58,273 nt of DNA from a virus, in the IMG/VR virus record IMGVR_UViG_3300029309_000040, positions 1 through 58,273 of that record, one strand, 5' to 3'. The notes below the pieces were generated by a model, which was not told the DNA's origin, ran no database searches, and saw only the letters and a list, made by a program, of their open reading frames with translations. Both the position numbers and the translations under genes were made by a program. Position 1 is the stretch's first letter. Each line of letters begins with the position of its first letter. Below are positions 42,201 through 48,942 of the stretch, piece by piece.

Positions 42201-42278
42201 CCCGCTCGCCTCGGAGAAGGTGTAGGGGAGATTCGTGCCTATAATAGCGGTGGTAAGTTCAGAATCTTAAAGAAGTAA
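39234..42278 (+). CDS. Large polyvalent protein with internal duplication and ART-like domain
   Basis: 1014 aa, TAATG overlap with the previous gene. Residues 1-27 repeat the tag of the upstream enzyme. About 28-140 and 425-545 are internal repeats (NPPQGTITPQ/DPPQGTITPQ, GDAPFRTI[RK]QE, IPN[VI]LE[RK]PLK). The second copy follows a new tag YKNGGKVDGD. Between them, YLTMYRGVDAD and NAGPGIYGTSEVRVADDYGG resemble an ADP-ribosyltransferase of polyvalent proteins (YRG arginine, GxGxYxTS). The second half has GVLYISELQADPLQ, like large polyvalent-protein-associated domains. It ends YNSGGKFRILKK. Probably packaged and injected to act on host targets. Confidence 0.65.
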   Translation: MKNKKRRPKGMLPKKRRMYQNGGGVGNPPQGTITPQEVLARLEQLRNPDRLRTGDAPFRTIRQEKNRQASEGTDEAMFEFIRMFPVLGDAIDLVEAGKVNLTGKDLSGRETDKSLYNTFAAAGLVIPNVLERPLKFLLRKGARSADDIARVIRENRGAEELAPLKELQQKAEAFESRLIKGARPTRDALQSSGINFNTYTRPEQGAKNWMLENDPDLLMKFTPEAYDQGMFDRRMQEFGDQYLTMYRGVDADNPEQAARYMTEVQKGGNLGGQNAGPGIYGTSEVRVADDYGGYIGTVRTAPDVAQSFDPSDRIISDLVRLEEEGAMYLPIEERQLLSDLGAFPGMETRSDRVRVVRSLPASQQKILEITSPGEQFVPKYKSDFAGSNVSLLPGDKRTRGLQTAYERLFPLVEKYKNGGKVDGDPPQGTITPQDALMRALQPDNQFRLTGGDAPFRTIKQEQDRMTAETVDDSMFETARFLPVIGEGIDAAELAKVAATGEDFYGEEQDPAMFAGMTAAGYLIPNILEKPLKSAWRAVKKFPAKLPKREFRELPSEQREAVLQNLTQAHNEVYDMSPRLSDLDRDVFDLSGGSYNVRQLPSLMSGSKLENAVGKDGLIQVSQIENLINSKDISAAEREALQDALFKSRVQQGEALGLESGAPLPDKIDYLNFKRAGMGNMNRPFRVEESNQYADYGLGNLGYSFDAIPSLEKQGLEARTNLIRTTDPELQSTEYGHFGEDVIGHYRTFERPDEEGVLYISELQADPLQARGPAGEKRVGLNIGEGGPTTKQASLIKNQDQFLISHILENEAKGADKLRFPTGETTSKIQGYGYQTRRISRAKSDVELYENISKEARGNELVDKTFKEHPMFKGKSEGEIMYMMEGVASVRTKVSSLGETDQRIFNEYEQGFRELGGDDNATRKAVFDWYDATKKLRSSREHLSRINASEQATQGIMKGYDRLPKALKKHGLDATKVTDDVGNTWWEVDIPARLGEGVGEIRAYNSGGKFRILKK

Positions 42279-42279
42279 C

Positions 42280-42408
42280 ATGAACGAAGAAGACGACATC
42301 AGCTTCCTCAACCCTGAGCGGGTGAAGAAGACAGAAGAGAAACTTGAGAGTGGGGAGATCACTTGTAACATCGACTCCCCAGAGGACTGCGAATCCTGCA
42401 GCGGGTAA
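42280..42408 (+). CDS. 42-aa acidic protein (unknown)
   Basis: Reads MNEEDDISFLNPERVKKTEE, ending CNIDSPEDCESCSG with three cysteines. Fits exactly between the 1014-aa gene and the next promoter. Possible metal site. No family recognised. Confidence 0.5.
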   Translation: MNEEDDISFLNPERVKKTEEKLESGEITCNIDSPEDCESCSG

Positions 42409-42414
42409 TCATAT

Positions 42415-42422
42415 TATATTTG
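42415..42422 (+). promoter_or_regulatory. TATATTTG late promoter, 4 nt before ATG
   Basis: Exact box, then TAGT and the ATG at 42427. Predicted leaderless transcript. Confidence 0.68.
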
Positions 42423-42426
42423 TAGT

Positions 42427-42897
42427 ATGGCAACACTAACAGTATCTCTGACTGAAGAGCTAGAACTGAACGGGAAGAATCGCGGGGGTGAGCATACGTT
42501 CAGTATCTCAAGCGTAACTCAGGCATACACCCGTGTGGTGACGTGCCCAGCCAATAACGATACCACCATAGCGACATTCCAGACGGCAGTGCATACTGCA
42601 GACAACGCCATCGATCTAGAAGACACCAAGTACATACGAGTAACGAACCTAGATTCTAGTAACGAAGTCGTGCTTTCCCTTCAGATATCTAACGATGAAG
42701 ACGGGGCGGCTGACGGGAGCACCAGCATTTTGCTGGCTGCAGGGCAGAGCTACATGATGGGGGTACCTCACGAAGGCATCGCGTGTGACGACGATGCTGC
42801 CACCCCGATTACTGACGCTGCATTGCACGATCTAGAGTCTATCATTGTAGACCCTAAGACCAACTCTGTTAGCGTAGAGGTCTTCGTAGCTAGCTGA
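42427..42897 (+). CDS. All-beta structural protein, related to the decoration type
   Basis: 156 aa. Begins MATLTVSLTEELELNG, like the MAT-x-x-x-LTL starts at 2902 and 3306, and has strands such as YIRVTNLDSSNEVVLSLQIS and QSYMMGVPHEGI. Likely a virion surface or tail component of the same fold. It has its own leaderless promoter, so it is probably abundant. Confidence 0.55.
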   Translation: MATLTVSLTEELELNGKNRGGEHTFSISSVTQAYTRVVTCPANNDTTIATFQTAVHTADNAIDLEDTKYIRVTNLDSSNEVVLSLQISNDEDGAADGSTSILLAAGQSYMMGVPHEGIACDDDAATPITDAALHDLESIIVDPKTNSVSVEVFVAS

Positions 42898-42939
42898 TGG
42901 GGAGTAAAGGATACTTCAACCCCAGACTAAAGAAATTCA

Positions 42940-43428
42940 ATGAACTTAAAAGAACCAAGCTTGCAGCTAGAGGTACTACGCTTCAGCAGCGAGAAAGACA
43001 GCACCAACGGCCTCCTGTTCGATATCACAGGGGACCATCGTGAGTTTTTATGTTACACCTTAGAAGATGAGCTCAGAGAACAAAAAATCAAAGGGGAGAC
43101 TAGAATCCCTGAAGGAGAGTATGACATCACGCTACGCACGTTTGGTGGCTTTCATCATCGATATCAAAAACGATTTGCTGATATTCATCTGGGAATGCTG
43201 TGGGTACGTGACGTCGCTGAGTTCTCGGATATTCTCATTCATTGTGGAAATACTGACGAAGACACGTCGGGCTGTCTCCTCGTGGGTGACTCGCAAGAAA
43301 ACAACCAAGTAAAGAAGAACGGGTTTATAGGGCACTCCACCCGTGCATACTTCCGACTCTACCCCTTGGTGGCCAAACAGCTCCGTGACGGGAATCGCGT
43401 TACCATCAAGTACACCGACTTGAGTTAA
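42940..43428 (+). CDS. DUF5675 protein, YkuD-like putative peptidoglycan peptidase (lysin candidate)
   Basis: 162 aa. ETRIPEGEYDITLRTFGGFH, GMLWVRDV and ILIHCGNTDEDTSGCLLVG match the DUF5675 family. The pattern H101...S110-G-C112 recalls the catalytic H...SHGC of L,D-transpeptidase/YkuD folds, so a peptidoglycan-cleaving activity is plausible. No other endolysin is evident in the genome. The stop overlaps a minus-strand gene by 4 bp. Confidence 0.65.
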   Translation: MNLKEPSLQLEVLRFSSEKDSTNGLLFDITGDHREFLCYTLEDELREQKIKGETRIPEGEYDITLRTFGGFHHRYQKRFADIHLGMLWVRDVAEFSDILIHCGNTDEDTSGCLLVGDSQENNQVKKNGFIGHSTRAYFRLYPLVAKQLRDGNRVTIKYTDLS

Positions 43429-43847
43429 GACTCCAGTCTGTTGTAAAAGCGCTGTACCATCAGCCGCCCTTTCTGCGAAAGAGCATACCTCACCCTGTAG
43501 TTGTACTTCGTCTCTTCTCGAAAGAGGTGGTCCTCACGACACTCAGACAAGGTCTTCTTCTCGAAGTGCTTGTATAGATAACCTTCTCTAACCATAGGGT
43601 ATACAATCCTGTCGGCAAGCTTATCCTTGTACATACCGTAGTCTTTAGATGCAAAGTCTAGAGTCCAAAACTCTAAATCATAGCACCAAAGGAGGAAGTA
43701 TAGCTCCGTTTGATACAAGTCGTGTTGCTTCTGACACCATAACAGGTTCTCTCTCAGCCGCTTGAGGTGGTTCTTTTTTACGTATTTTTGAGGGAGAGGG
43801 GACATGTCCCGAAACATCCTCTTTTTACTTACAGTACTTCGCGGCAT
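43425..43847 (-). CDS. Lone minus-strand winged-helix-like regulator candidate
   Basis: 140 aa, the only clear minus-strand gene in the rightward late unit. YQTELYFLLWCYDLEFWTLD, then RIVYPMVREGYLYKHF and YALSQKGRLMVQRFYNRLE, looks like a MarR/PadR-type winged helix (wing region KKTLSECRE). Starts at 43847, 43817 or 43805 are possible; the first overlaps the divergent start of the next gene by 2 nt. A switch protein acting on late genes is a reasonable guess. Confidence 0.55.
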   Translation of the reverse strand: MPRSTVSKKRMFRDMSPLPQKYVKKNHLKRLRENLLWCQKQHDLYQTELYFLLWCYDLEFWTLDFASKDYGMYKDKLADRIVYPMVREGYLYKHFEKKTLSECREDHLFREETKYNYRVRYALSQKGRLMVQRFYNRLES

Positions 43848-44166
43848 GAATAACAGAGAAAAGTTCTTGATGGAAGTTCAGAAGCTTCATGTCTTACTTG
43901 AGGCCATCACTCAAAAGTACGACATGGAGCATGAAGTGGTAAACATCATGCTGACGGGAATGCTCGATAGCGATGATATGGGGGAGCCAGTGCTCAAAGC
44001 TGTCTACAGTATGAACGTAGACAACGAAGAGCTGTTGATGGAGGCTCTAGATTTCTTGCACTTCTCTTACAGCGCTCCGATAGATTTGGATGAGGAGTTC
44101 TATTCTGAGACTTGGTACCTTCCTATTCTCGATGAATTAAACGATATTGACCCATCTCTGAACTGA
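43846..44166 (+). CDS. Small acidic protein (unknown)
   Basis: 106 aa from the ATG at 43846 (MNNREKFLMEVQKLHVLLEA). Acidic and helical, with LLMEALDFLHFSYSAPIDLD. Its start abuts the divergent minus-strand gene. TGATG junction with the next gene. No family recognised. Confidence 0.5.
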   Translation: MNNREKFLMEVQKLHVLLEAITQKYDMEHEVVNIMLTGMLDSDDMGEPVLKAVYSMNVDNEELLMEALDFLHFSYSAPIDLDEEFYSETWYLPILDELNDIDPSLN

Positions 44167-44402
44167 TGGGAGGGTTGATACGAAAGATTGTGATTGGGAG
44201 AGACCCGAAGGATGCCATGGCTTACTACGTTGGCATGCGTGCTGGTAGCGGTAAGGTAGCGGCCATAGTGCTTGACGAAGCCCACTTGCATCGCTATGGG
44301 AAGATGCGATATTTAGTCTATCTAGATATAGACGATGCACAGGTGCTATGGAAGGCCATCGACGATATGCCCTGTATACTTGAATACGATTTAAATTTTT
44401 AA
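44166..44402 (+). CDS. Small alpha/beta protein (unknown)
   Basis: 78 aa (MGGLIRKIVIGRDPKDAMAY..., MRYLVYLDIDDAQVLWKAID). TGATG overlap with the previous gene shows coupling. No family recognised. Confidence 0.55.
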   Translation: MGGLIRKIVIGRDPKDAMAYYVGMRAGSGKVAAIVLDEAHLHRYGKMRYLVYLDIDDAQVLWKAIDDMPCILEYDLNF

Positions 44403-44404
44403 TT

Positions 44405-44593
44405 ATGGAAGAAAACCTATACACTGCTGGGGGGGAGTTTAGGAAGCTAAACGGAGAGGAATACATAGGGCCATATCATGTACATCCAGAGTTCGGTGCT
44501 ATGATAGGACCGTACCACCTCCCCACCCCTCACGAAAGGTTGATTCCGATTACCAATCCTAGCTCGGATATGGTGAGAGCAAGCGGATACTAA
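44405..44593 (+). CDS. Small His/Pro-rich virion protein candidate
   Basis: 62 aa. YTAGGEFRKLNGEEYIGPYH, then HPEFGAMIGPYHLPTPHERL: the repeated GPYH and the GG tag recall a short protein seen in marine phage tail/baseplate regions. A TAAATTTT box lies 5 nt upstream of the ATG, a weaker late promoter. A structural role is inferred. Confidence 0.55.
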   Translation: MEENLYTAGGEFRKLNGEEYIGPYHVHPEFGAMIGPYHLPTPHERLIPITNPSSDMVRASGY

Positions 44594-45168
44594 TGAATAT
44601 GCTGTATTACTTCGTTGTGGAACTCCCAAAAAAGTTCCGTGACGAAATCGACTTCGCCGATACCACGCTGAAGATTGAGACCAAGTTCAACGAGTTTGAG
44701 CACAGAGTAAACGAAGGGGAGGTGAAGCACATCCCCTTGAAGTTTGATACCCCAGTAAAACCTGGGGACACGTTATATTTCCACCACAACGTAGTTATAA
44801 ACGGGGGGATGCCGTTTGCAGACTACAAAGACCACTATGTGGTAAGCTTCGACCCGAAGGTAGCTGTGAACAGCCACGCCTATGCCTACAAGCCCCAAGG
44901 AACAGACGAGCTCATCCCGCTAGAGGGGTGGAGCATATTACAGGAATCGTTTGAAAAGGAAGTAGAAGAGGCTATGTTCGAAGTCGTAGAGTTCAAAAAG
45001 AAGCCTCGAACTACGGGGGTAGTGGCCGCTATGAGCGATCAGATTGCAGAGCTCGGGTTGTCTGTGGGGGATACCGTCGGGTTCAAAGAGAACAGGGACT
45101 ACGAGTTCAAAGCCAACGATAAGGTTTACTTCCGTACCCGAGTAGAGGACTTGCTCTATGCCATCTAA
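44593..45168 (+). CDS. GroES-like co-chaperonin candidate
   Basis: 191 aa. Two parts resemble GroES halves: HIPLKFDTPVKPGDTLYFHH and, at the C-terminus, GLSVGDTVGFKENRDYEFKA followed by DKVYFRTRVEDLLYAI, which follows the GroES pattern (GD-x-V-x-F ... Y-x-x ... x-E-x-D-I-L-A-I). Phage co-chaperonins (T4 gp31 type) help GroEL fold the capsid. The insertion between halves (about 100-150) is longer than in GroES. Confidence 0.6.
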   Translation: MNMLYYFVVELPKKFRDEIDFADTTLKIETKFNEFEHRVNEGEVKHIPLKFDTPVKPGDTLYFHHNVVINGGMPFADYKDHYVVSFDPKVAVNSHAYAYKPQGTDELIPLEGWSILQESFEKEVEEAMFEVVEFKKKPRTTGVVAAMSDQIAELGLSVGDTVGFKENRDYEFKANDKVYFRTRVEDLLYAI

Positions 45169-45451
45169 GAAGTTTACTACGCTGGATGCAGCGAAGCGGT
45201 TGATGGGGAGCATGGAGGTCGCCATAGACAATATGATTGAGGAGATTAAGAAGCCTGTAGACTCCGAAGTGAACGGGAGCGCGAGGAAGGCGGAGTTGCA
45301 ATCCATCAAGCAGACAGCCGTAGATTGCAAAGAGCTTTTGGTTGAAAGACAGAAGTTGGAGCAGATGATGAAGGACCTTACTTTGGGGGGCGAAGTCTCT
45401 GAGGGTAAAGACTACACTGGGGGGTTCGCAGAAAAATTCAGTAAGAAATAG
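45158..45451 (+). CDS. Coiled-coil protein, possible small terminase subunit
   Basis: 97 aa, helical (DAAKRLMGSMEVAIDNMIEE, then KELLVERQKLEQMMKDLTLG). The position two genes before TerL and the helical oligomer-like sequence fit a small terminase, but no HTH is obvious. It overlaps the GroES-like gene by 11 bp. Confidence 0.5.
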   Translation: MPSKKFTTLDAAKRLMGSMEVAIDNMIEEIKKPVDSEVNGSARKAELQSIKQTAVDCKELLVERQKLEQMMKDLTLGGEVSEGKDYTGGFAEKFSKK

Positions 45452-45453
45452 TT

Positions 45454-46785
45454 ATGCGGATATGTAAAGTATTCCTAATACTACTTTGGGTTACCTCTCC
45501 ACTGTACTCGCAGTGTGACTTAGAGATACTCGATGTAGACCTAATCGAGGGTAGCGTAACGATTGCATTCAACAACACGGAGAACTGCGGGGGGACGGCA
45601 GGTCCATACGGGGTATCTGAAATCCAGTTTGGGTTCCAAGCTTTAGATAGCGATTGCAACGCAATGAATCAGGGGTGGGACTTTCCCTCTGGATTCTCTA
45701 TATCTGATGATTCTAGTCACCCAGGCTGGTTGTACTCGGCTACGACTATGGAGTCCATTAATAACTGGACCAACCTTTATGATGAGCTGATAGATCCCCC
45801 ATACTATACTGGAGATACAGTAGAGTTTCCGTTGTACAACCCCTATCAAAACGATTGCGTAGATGGTCCTTTCGCAGCTCAACTGTACTGTAACCTTGAA
45901 GGGGGGATAGACTATTGGTTGAGCTTAGACCTCAGCGTACAAGTCGTGATTTGGCAGATAAGTTATGGTCCCACTATGTATGCCGAAGACGGGGGTTGGG
46001 CAGAGGTAGGCATCAACGGGGATGGCACTTCTACGGGCAATGGAGTATATGACGACGAAAACTGGGTGGACAACTGGGTGGTAGTGGGCCCCTGCGGAGA
46101 CCCCCTCCCAGAGGTTATCGTAGACACCGTTTACATTGAGCTTCCCCCAGATACTGTCATCGTGGTAGAGTACGATACAATACCAATACCTATCAATTGG
46201 TACTTCTACGACACGACCTATATATACGTCTCTGACACGCTCTATCTAACTGAGTATCTTACAGATACAATCTACGAGACTGAGTATGTATATGATACAA
46301 CCTGGGTGGATAACTATATATACGACACAACCTATGTGTATATACTTGACACCATACTATCCACAGACTACGTTTATGACACCACCTATGTATACCTGCT
46401 GGACACCCTACACGAGTACATAGTGCAAGAGCTGTGGTTGGATTGCGATACAGGTCTCCCGTGTGACGACCAGCCAGGGGTTGACGATTGCGAAGAGATG
46501 GTGGTGTTTGTACCTAACGTATTTACCCCAAACAACGATGGGGTAAACGATAGTTTCTATGCCCAGCAATCTGACCCTAGCTGTTGGAATGATTGGACTA
46601 TGACCATATACAACAGGTGGGGTAGGGTAGTTTTTCAAACCGACGACCCAGAATACGGTTGGGACGGGAGCTACAACGGCGGGGGTCACTACGTTCCTGA
46701 CGGCGTGTATGCTTGGGTGATTAAGGCCAGCTCGTACTCTGGCAGGGCCATAGGTATAGAGGGGACAGTACAGATTTTTAGATGA
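45454..46785 (+). CDS. Secreted protein with T9SS type-B (gliding-motility) C-terminal sorting domain
   Basis: 443 aa. Signal peptide at 1-20 (MRICKVFLILLWVTSPLYSQ). Residues about 21-205 form a Cys-containing beta-rich extracellular domain. About 215-325 are repeats of YDTTYVY-like units (YDTTYIYVSDT, YDTTYVYILDT, YDTTYVYLLDT), a stalk often seen before this sorting signal. The last 95 residues are a clear type-B CTD: FVPNVFTPNNDGVNDSF, YNRWGRVVF, YGWDGSYNGG, VPDGVYAWVIKA. In Bacteroidota this signal sends proteins through T9SS to the cell surface. The gene overlaps the terL start as ATGA, so it belongs to the phage operon and is not a stray insertion. Confidence 0.9.
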   Translation: MRICKVFLILLWVTSPLYSQCDLEILDVDLIEGSVTIAFNNTENCGGTAGPYGVSEIQFGFQALDSDCNAMNQGWDFPSGFSISDDSSHPGWLYSATTMESINNWTNLYDELIDPPYYTGDTVEFPLYNPYQNDCVDGPFAAQLYCNLEGGIDYWLSLDLSVQVVIWQISYGPTMYAEDGGWAEVGINGDGTSTGNGVYDDENWVDNWVVVGPCGDPLPEVIVDTVYIELPPDTVIVVEYDTIPIPINWYFYDTTYIYVSDTLYLTEYLTDTIYETEYVYDTTWVDNYIYDTTYVYILDTILSTDYVYDTTYVYLLDTLHEYIVQELWLDCDTGLPCDDQPGVDDCEEMVVFVPNVFTPNNDGVNDSFYAQQSDPSCWNDWTMTIYNRWGRVVFQTDDPEYGWDGSYNGGGHYVPDGVYAWVIKASSYSGRAIGIEGTVQIFR

Positions 46786-48905
46786 GCGTTTTAGTTGATG
46801 TCAAAGGCTATGAAGAGAAAGCAGTGGCGATATGTCCCAACGGCACGCATGGTGACCACATCGAAATCGGTGGCATTCTCATTGTCCTTCCAAAGCCCCC
46901 TAAAGTCAAAGACATCCTCTACCAGAATCTACCCATCAAGGATCAGCACTGGCGGAGAGCTGATCTACCCAAAGAGATATCGCGTATTCGTTCTATGGAT
47001 GAGTGGGCGGAGATGCCTCGGGAGTTTCGAGAAAAGTTTCGTCCATATATCGAAGAAGAATTTCGCCGTAGGCGTGAGGGCGTTTGGTTTTATAACCGAG
47101 GTGACGCTACATACATCACGGGGCGTCACTACATGATGCTGCAGTGGTCGGTGCTAGACATCGGCCACCCCTACTACCTTGATTTCCAAAGGGATATATT
47201 CTTACATTTGGCTGCGTGTGAGGCGGACCCTCGTTGTATTGGACAGTTATATACCAAGTGCCGTAGATCAGGATATACAAACATATGTTCCTCAGTCATA
47301 GTTGACGAAGCTACCCAAGTAAAAGACAAGCTGCTGGGGATACAGAGCAAGACAGGTAAAGACGCACAGGAGAATATCTTCATGAAGAAGGTGGTCACTA
47401 TGTTCCGCAAGTACCCATTCTTCTTCAAGCCTATCCAAGACGGCACCACCAACCCCCGTATGGAGCTAGCTTTCCGTGAGCCTTCAAAAAAGATTACGAA
47501 GAACAACAAGACAGCTACAGTGGGGGACGCCTTGAATACGGTCATCAACTGGAAGAACACCACGAACAACGCCTACGACGGAGAGAAACTACACTTGCTG
47601 TATCTAGACGAAGCGGGGAAATGGGAAAAACCCACCGACATAAGGGAGGCTTGGAGGATTCAGAGGACCTGTTTGATCGTAGGAAGAAAAATCGTGGGGA
47701 AGGCTATGGTCGGAAGCACCGTAAACCCCATGGCAAAAGGGGGGAGCGAGTACAAAGATTTATGGGGGGACTCGGACCCGCAGGAGAGGAACAAGAATGG
47801 GAGGACTAGGTCGGGTCTTTACAGGCTGTTTATCCCTGCTTACGAATCCCTAGAGGGCTTCTTCGATGTTTATGGGAGGGCTATAATAGAAGACCCAGAG
47901 CAACACGTAGAGGGCATCGATGGGGAGTACGTTCATATGGGGGCCAAGACGTTCTTGAAGAACGAAAGGGAGAGCCTAAAGCACGACGCCTCGGAGCTAA
48001 ACGAAACCATTCGCCAGTTCCCGTTTACCACTGATGAAGCCTTCCGAGATAGTATCGATGGGAGCCTGTTTAATATCGGTCAGATATACGAGCAAGTAGA
48101 GCACAACGACAACCTATTTCCAAACCCCGTAGTTACGGGGCAGTTCACTTGGAAAGGTGGGGTAGAGGATACTGAAGTTATCTTTACACCAGATCCCAAA
48201 GGGAGGTTCAAGGTAGCTTGGATGCCCCCAGTAGAACTCCGAAACAAGAAGGCTCATGACCGAACGAAGAGAATCGCTCCTCACCCTCACCTTGGTTGTG
48301 GCGGGGTGGATAGCTACGATCTCGATGCTACTGTGGATGGGCGCGGATCCAAGGGTGCGCTACATCTGTACAACAAGTTCAATATGGAAGTACCTGCTAA
48401 CATGTTTGTTCTTGAGTACGCTTCCCGTCCGCCTTTGGCTTCGATATTTTATGAAGACGTGCTTATGGCGGCGGTCTTCTACGGGTACCCCATTTTGATA
48501 GAGAACAACAAGTACGGGATAGCTAGGTACTTTGAGCAGCGCGGATATGATGGGTACTTGATGGATAGACCGAAGCACCTGATGAGCACCAGCGCGAAGG
48601 TCAACGTGAAGACCAAAGGGATACCATCTAACTCTGTCGATGTAATCCAATCTCACGCCCAAGCTATAGAGGCTTACGTCCACGATCACGTAGGCATCAA
48701 CAGGGAGACTGGGGAGGTGGGGAGTATGTATTTCAACCGCACCCTAGAGGATTGGATTGGTTATGACATCAGCAACAGAACCAAGTTTGACTTGACCATC
48801 AGCTCTGGTTTGGCTTTGCTAGCGGCACAGAAAGTGAAGGTGAAAAAGAAAGAGTCGAACTTCAATGAGAAGCGCTTCTTCAGGCGGTATAAGGTGAGGG
48901 GTTGA
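46782..48905 (+). CDS. terL: Terminase large subunit
   Basis: 707 aa. ATPase: Walker A variant TKCRRSGYT (158-166), Walker B LLYLDEAG (272-279). Nuclease: GCGGVDSYDLDA (first Asp), then ASIFYEDVLMAAVFYGYPIL and ENNKYGIARYFEQRGYDGYL. The layout resembles TerL of crAss-like phages. It cuts and pumps DNA into the procapsid through the portal encoded next. Confidence 0.9.
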   Translation: MSVLVDVKGYEEKAVAICPNGTHGDHIEIGGILIVLPKPPKVKDILYQNLPIKDQHWRRADLPKEISRIRSMDEWAEMPREFREKFRPYIEEEFRRRREGVWFYNRGDATYITGRHYMMLQWSVLDIGHPYYLDFQRDIFLHLAACEADPRCIGQLYTKCRRSGYTNICSSVIVDEATQVKDKLLGIQSKTGKDAQENIFMKKVVTMFRKYPFFFKPIQDGTTNPRMELAFREPSKKITKNNKTATVGDALNTVINWKNTTNNAYDGEKLHLLYLDEAGKWEKPTDIREAWRIQRTCLIVGRKIVGKAMVGSTVNPMAKGGSEYKDLWGDSDPQERNKNGRTRSGLYRLFIPAYESLEGFFDVYGRAIIEDPEQHVEGIDGEYVHMGAKTFLKNERESLKHDASELNETIRQFPFTTDEAFRDSIDGSLFNIGQIYEQVEHNDNLFPNPVVTGQFTWKGGVEDTEVIFTPDPKGRFKVAWMPPVELRNKKAHDRTKRIAPHPHLGCGGVDSYDLDATVDGRGSKGALHLYNKFNMEVPANMFVLEYASRPPLASIFYEDVLMAAVFYGYPILIENNKYGIARYFEQRGYDGYLMDRPKHLMSTSAKVNVKTKGIPSNSVDVIQSHAQAIEAYVHDHVGINRETGEVGSMYFNRTLEDWIGYDISNRTKFDLTISSGLALLAAQKVKVKKKESNFNEKRFFRRYKVRG

Positions 48906-48910
48906 TTTAT

Positions 48911-48918
48911 TATATTTG
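48911..48918 (+). promoter_or_regulatory. TATATTTG late promoter -7 box
   Basis: Exact box, 24 nt before the portal ATG at 48943; here a short 5' leader is expected. Confidence 0.6.
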
Positions 48919-48942
48919 TGGGTAATAATTACTTGACCCCAC

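Noticed and set aside
42897-43043. 48-codon basic frame (MGSKGYFNPRLKKFNELKRT...) starting at a TGATG overlap
   Set aside because: Overlaps about 100 bp of the DUF5675 gene in another frame and has Arg/Gln-rich nonsense-like composition; not supported enough to list, though the TGATG start is suggestive.
43804-43845. Earlier ATG for the plus-strand gene at 43846 (MSRNILFLLTVLRG...)
   Set aside because: The extension is antisense to the start of the minus-strand gene and hydrophobic unlike the rest of the acidic protein; the ATG at 43846 is preferred, with moderate confidence.
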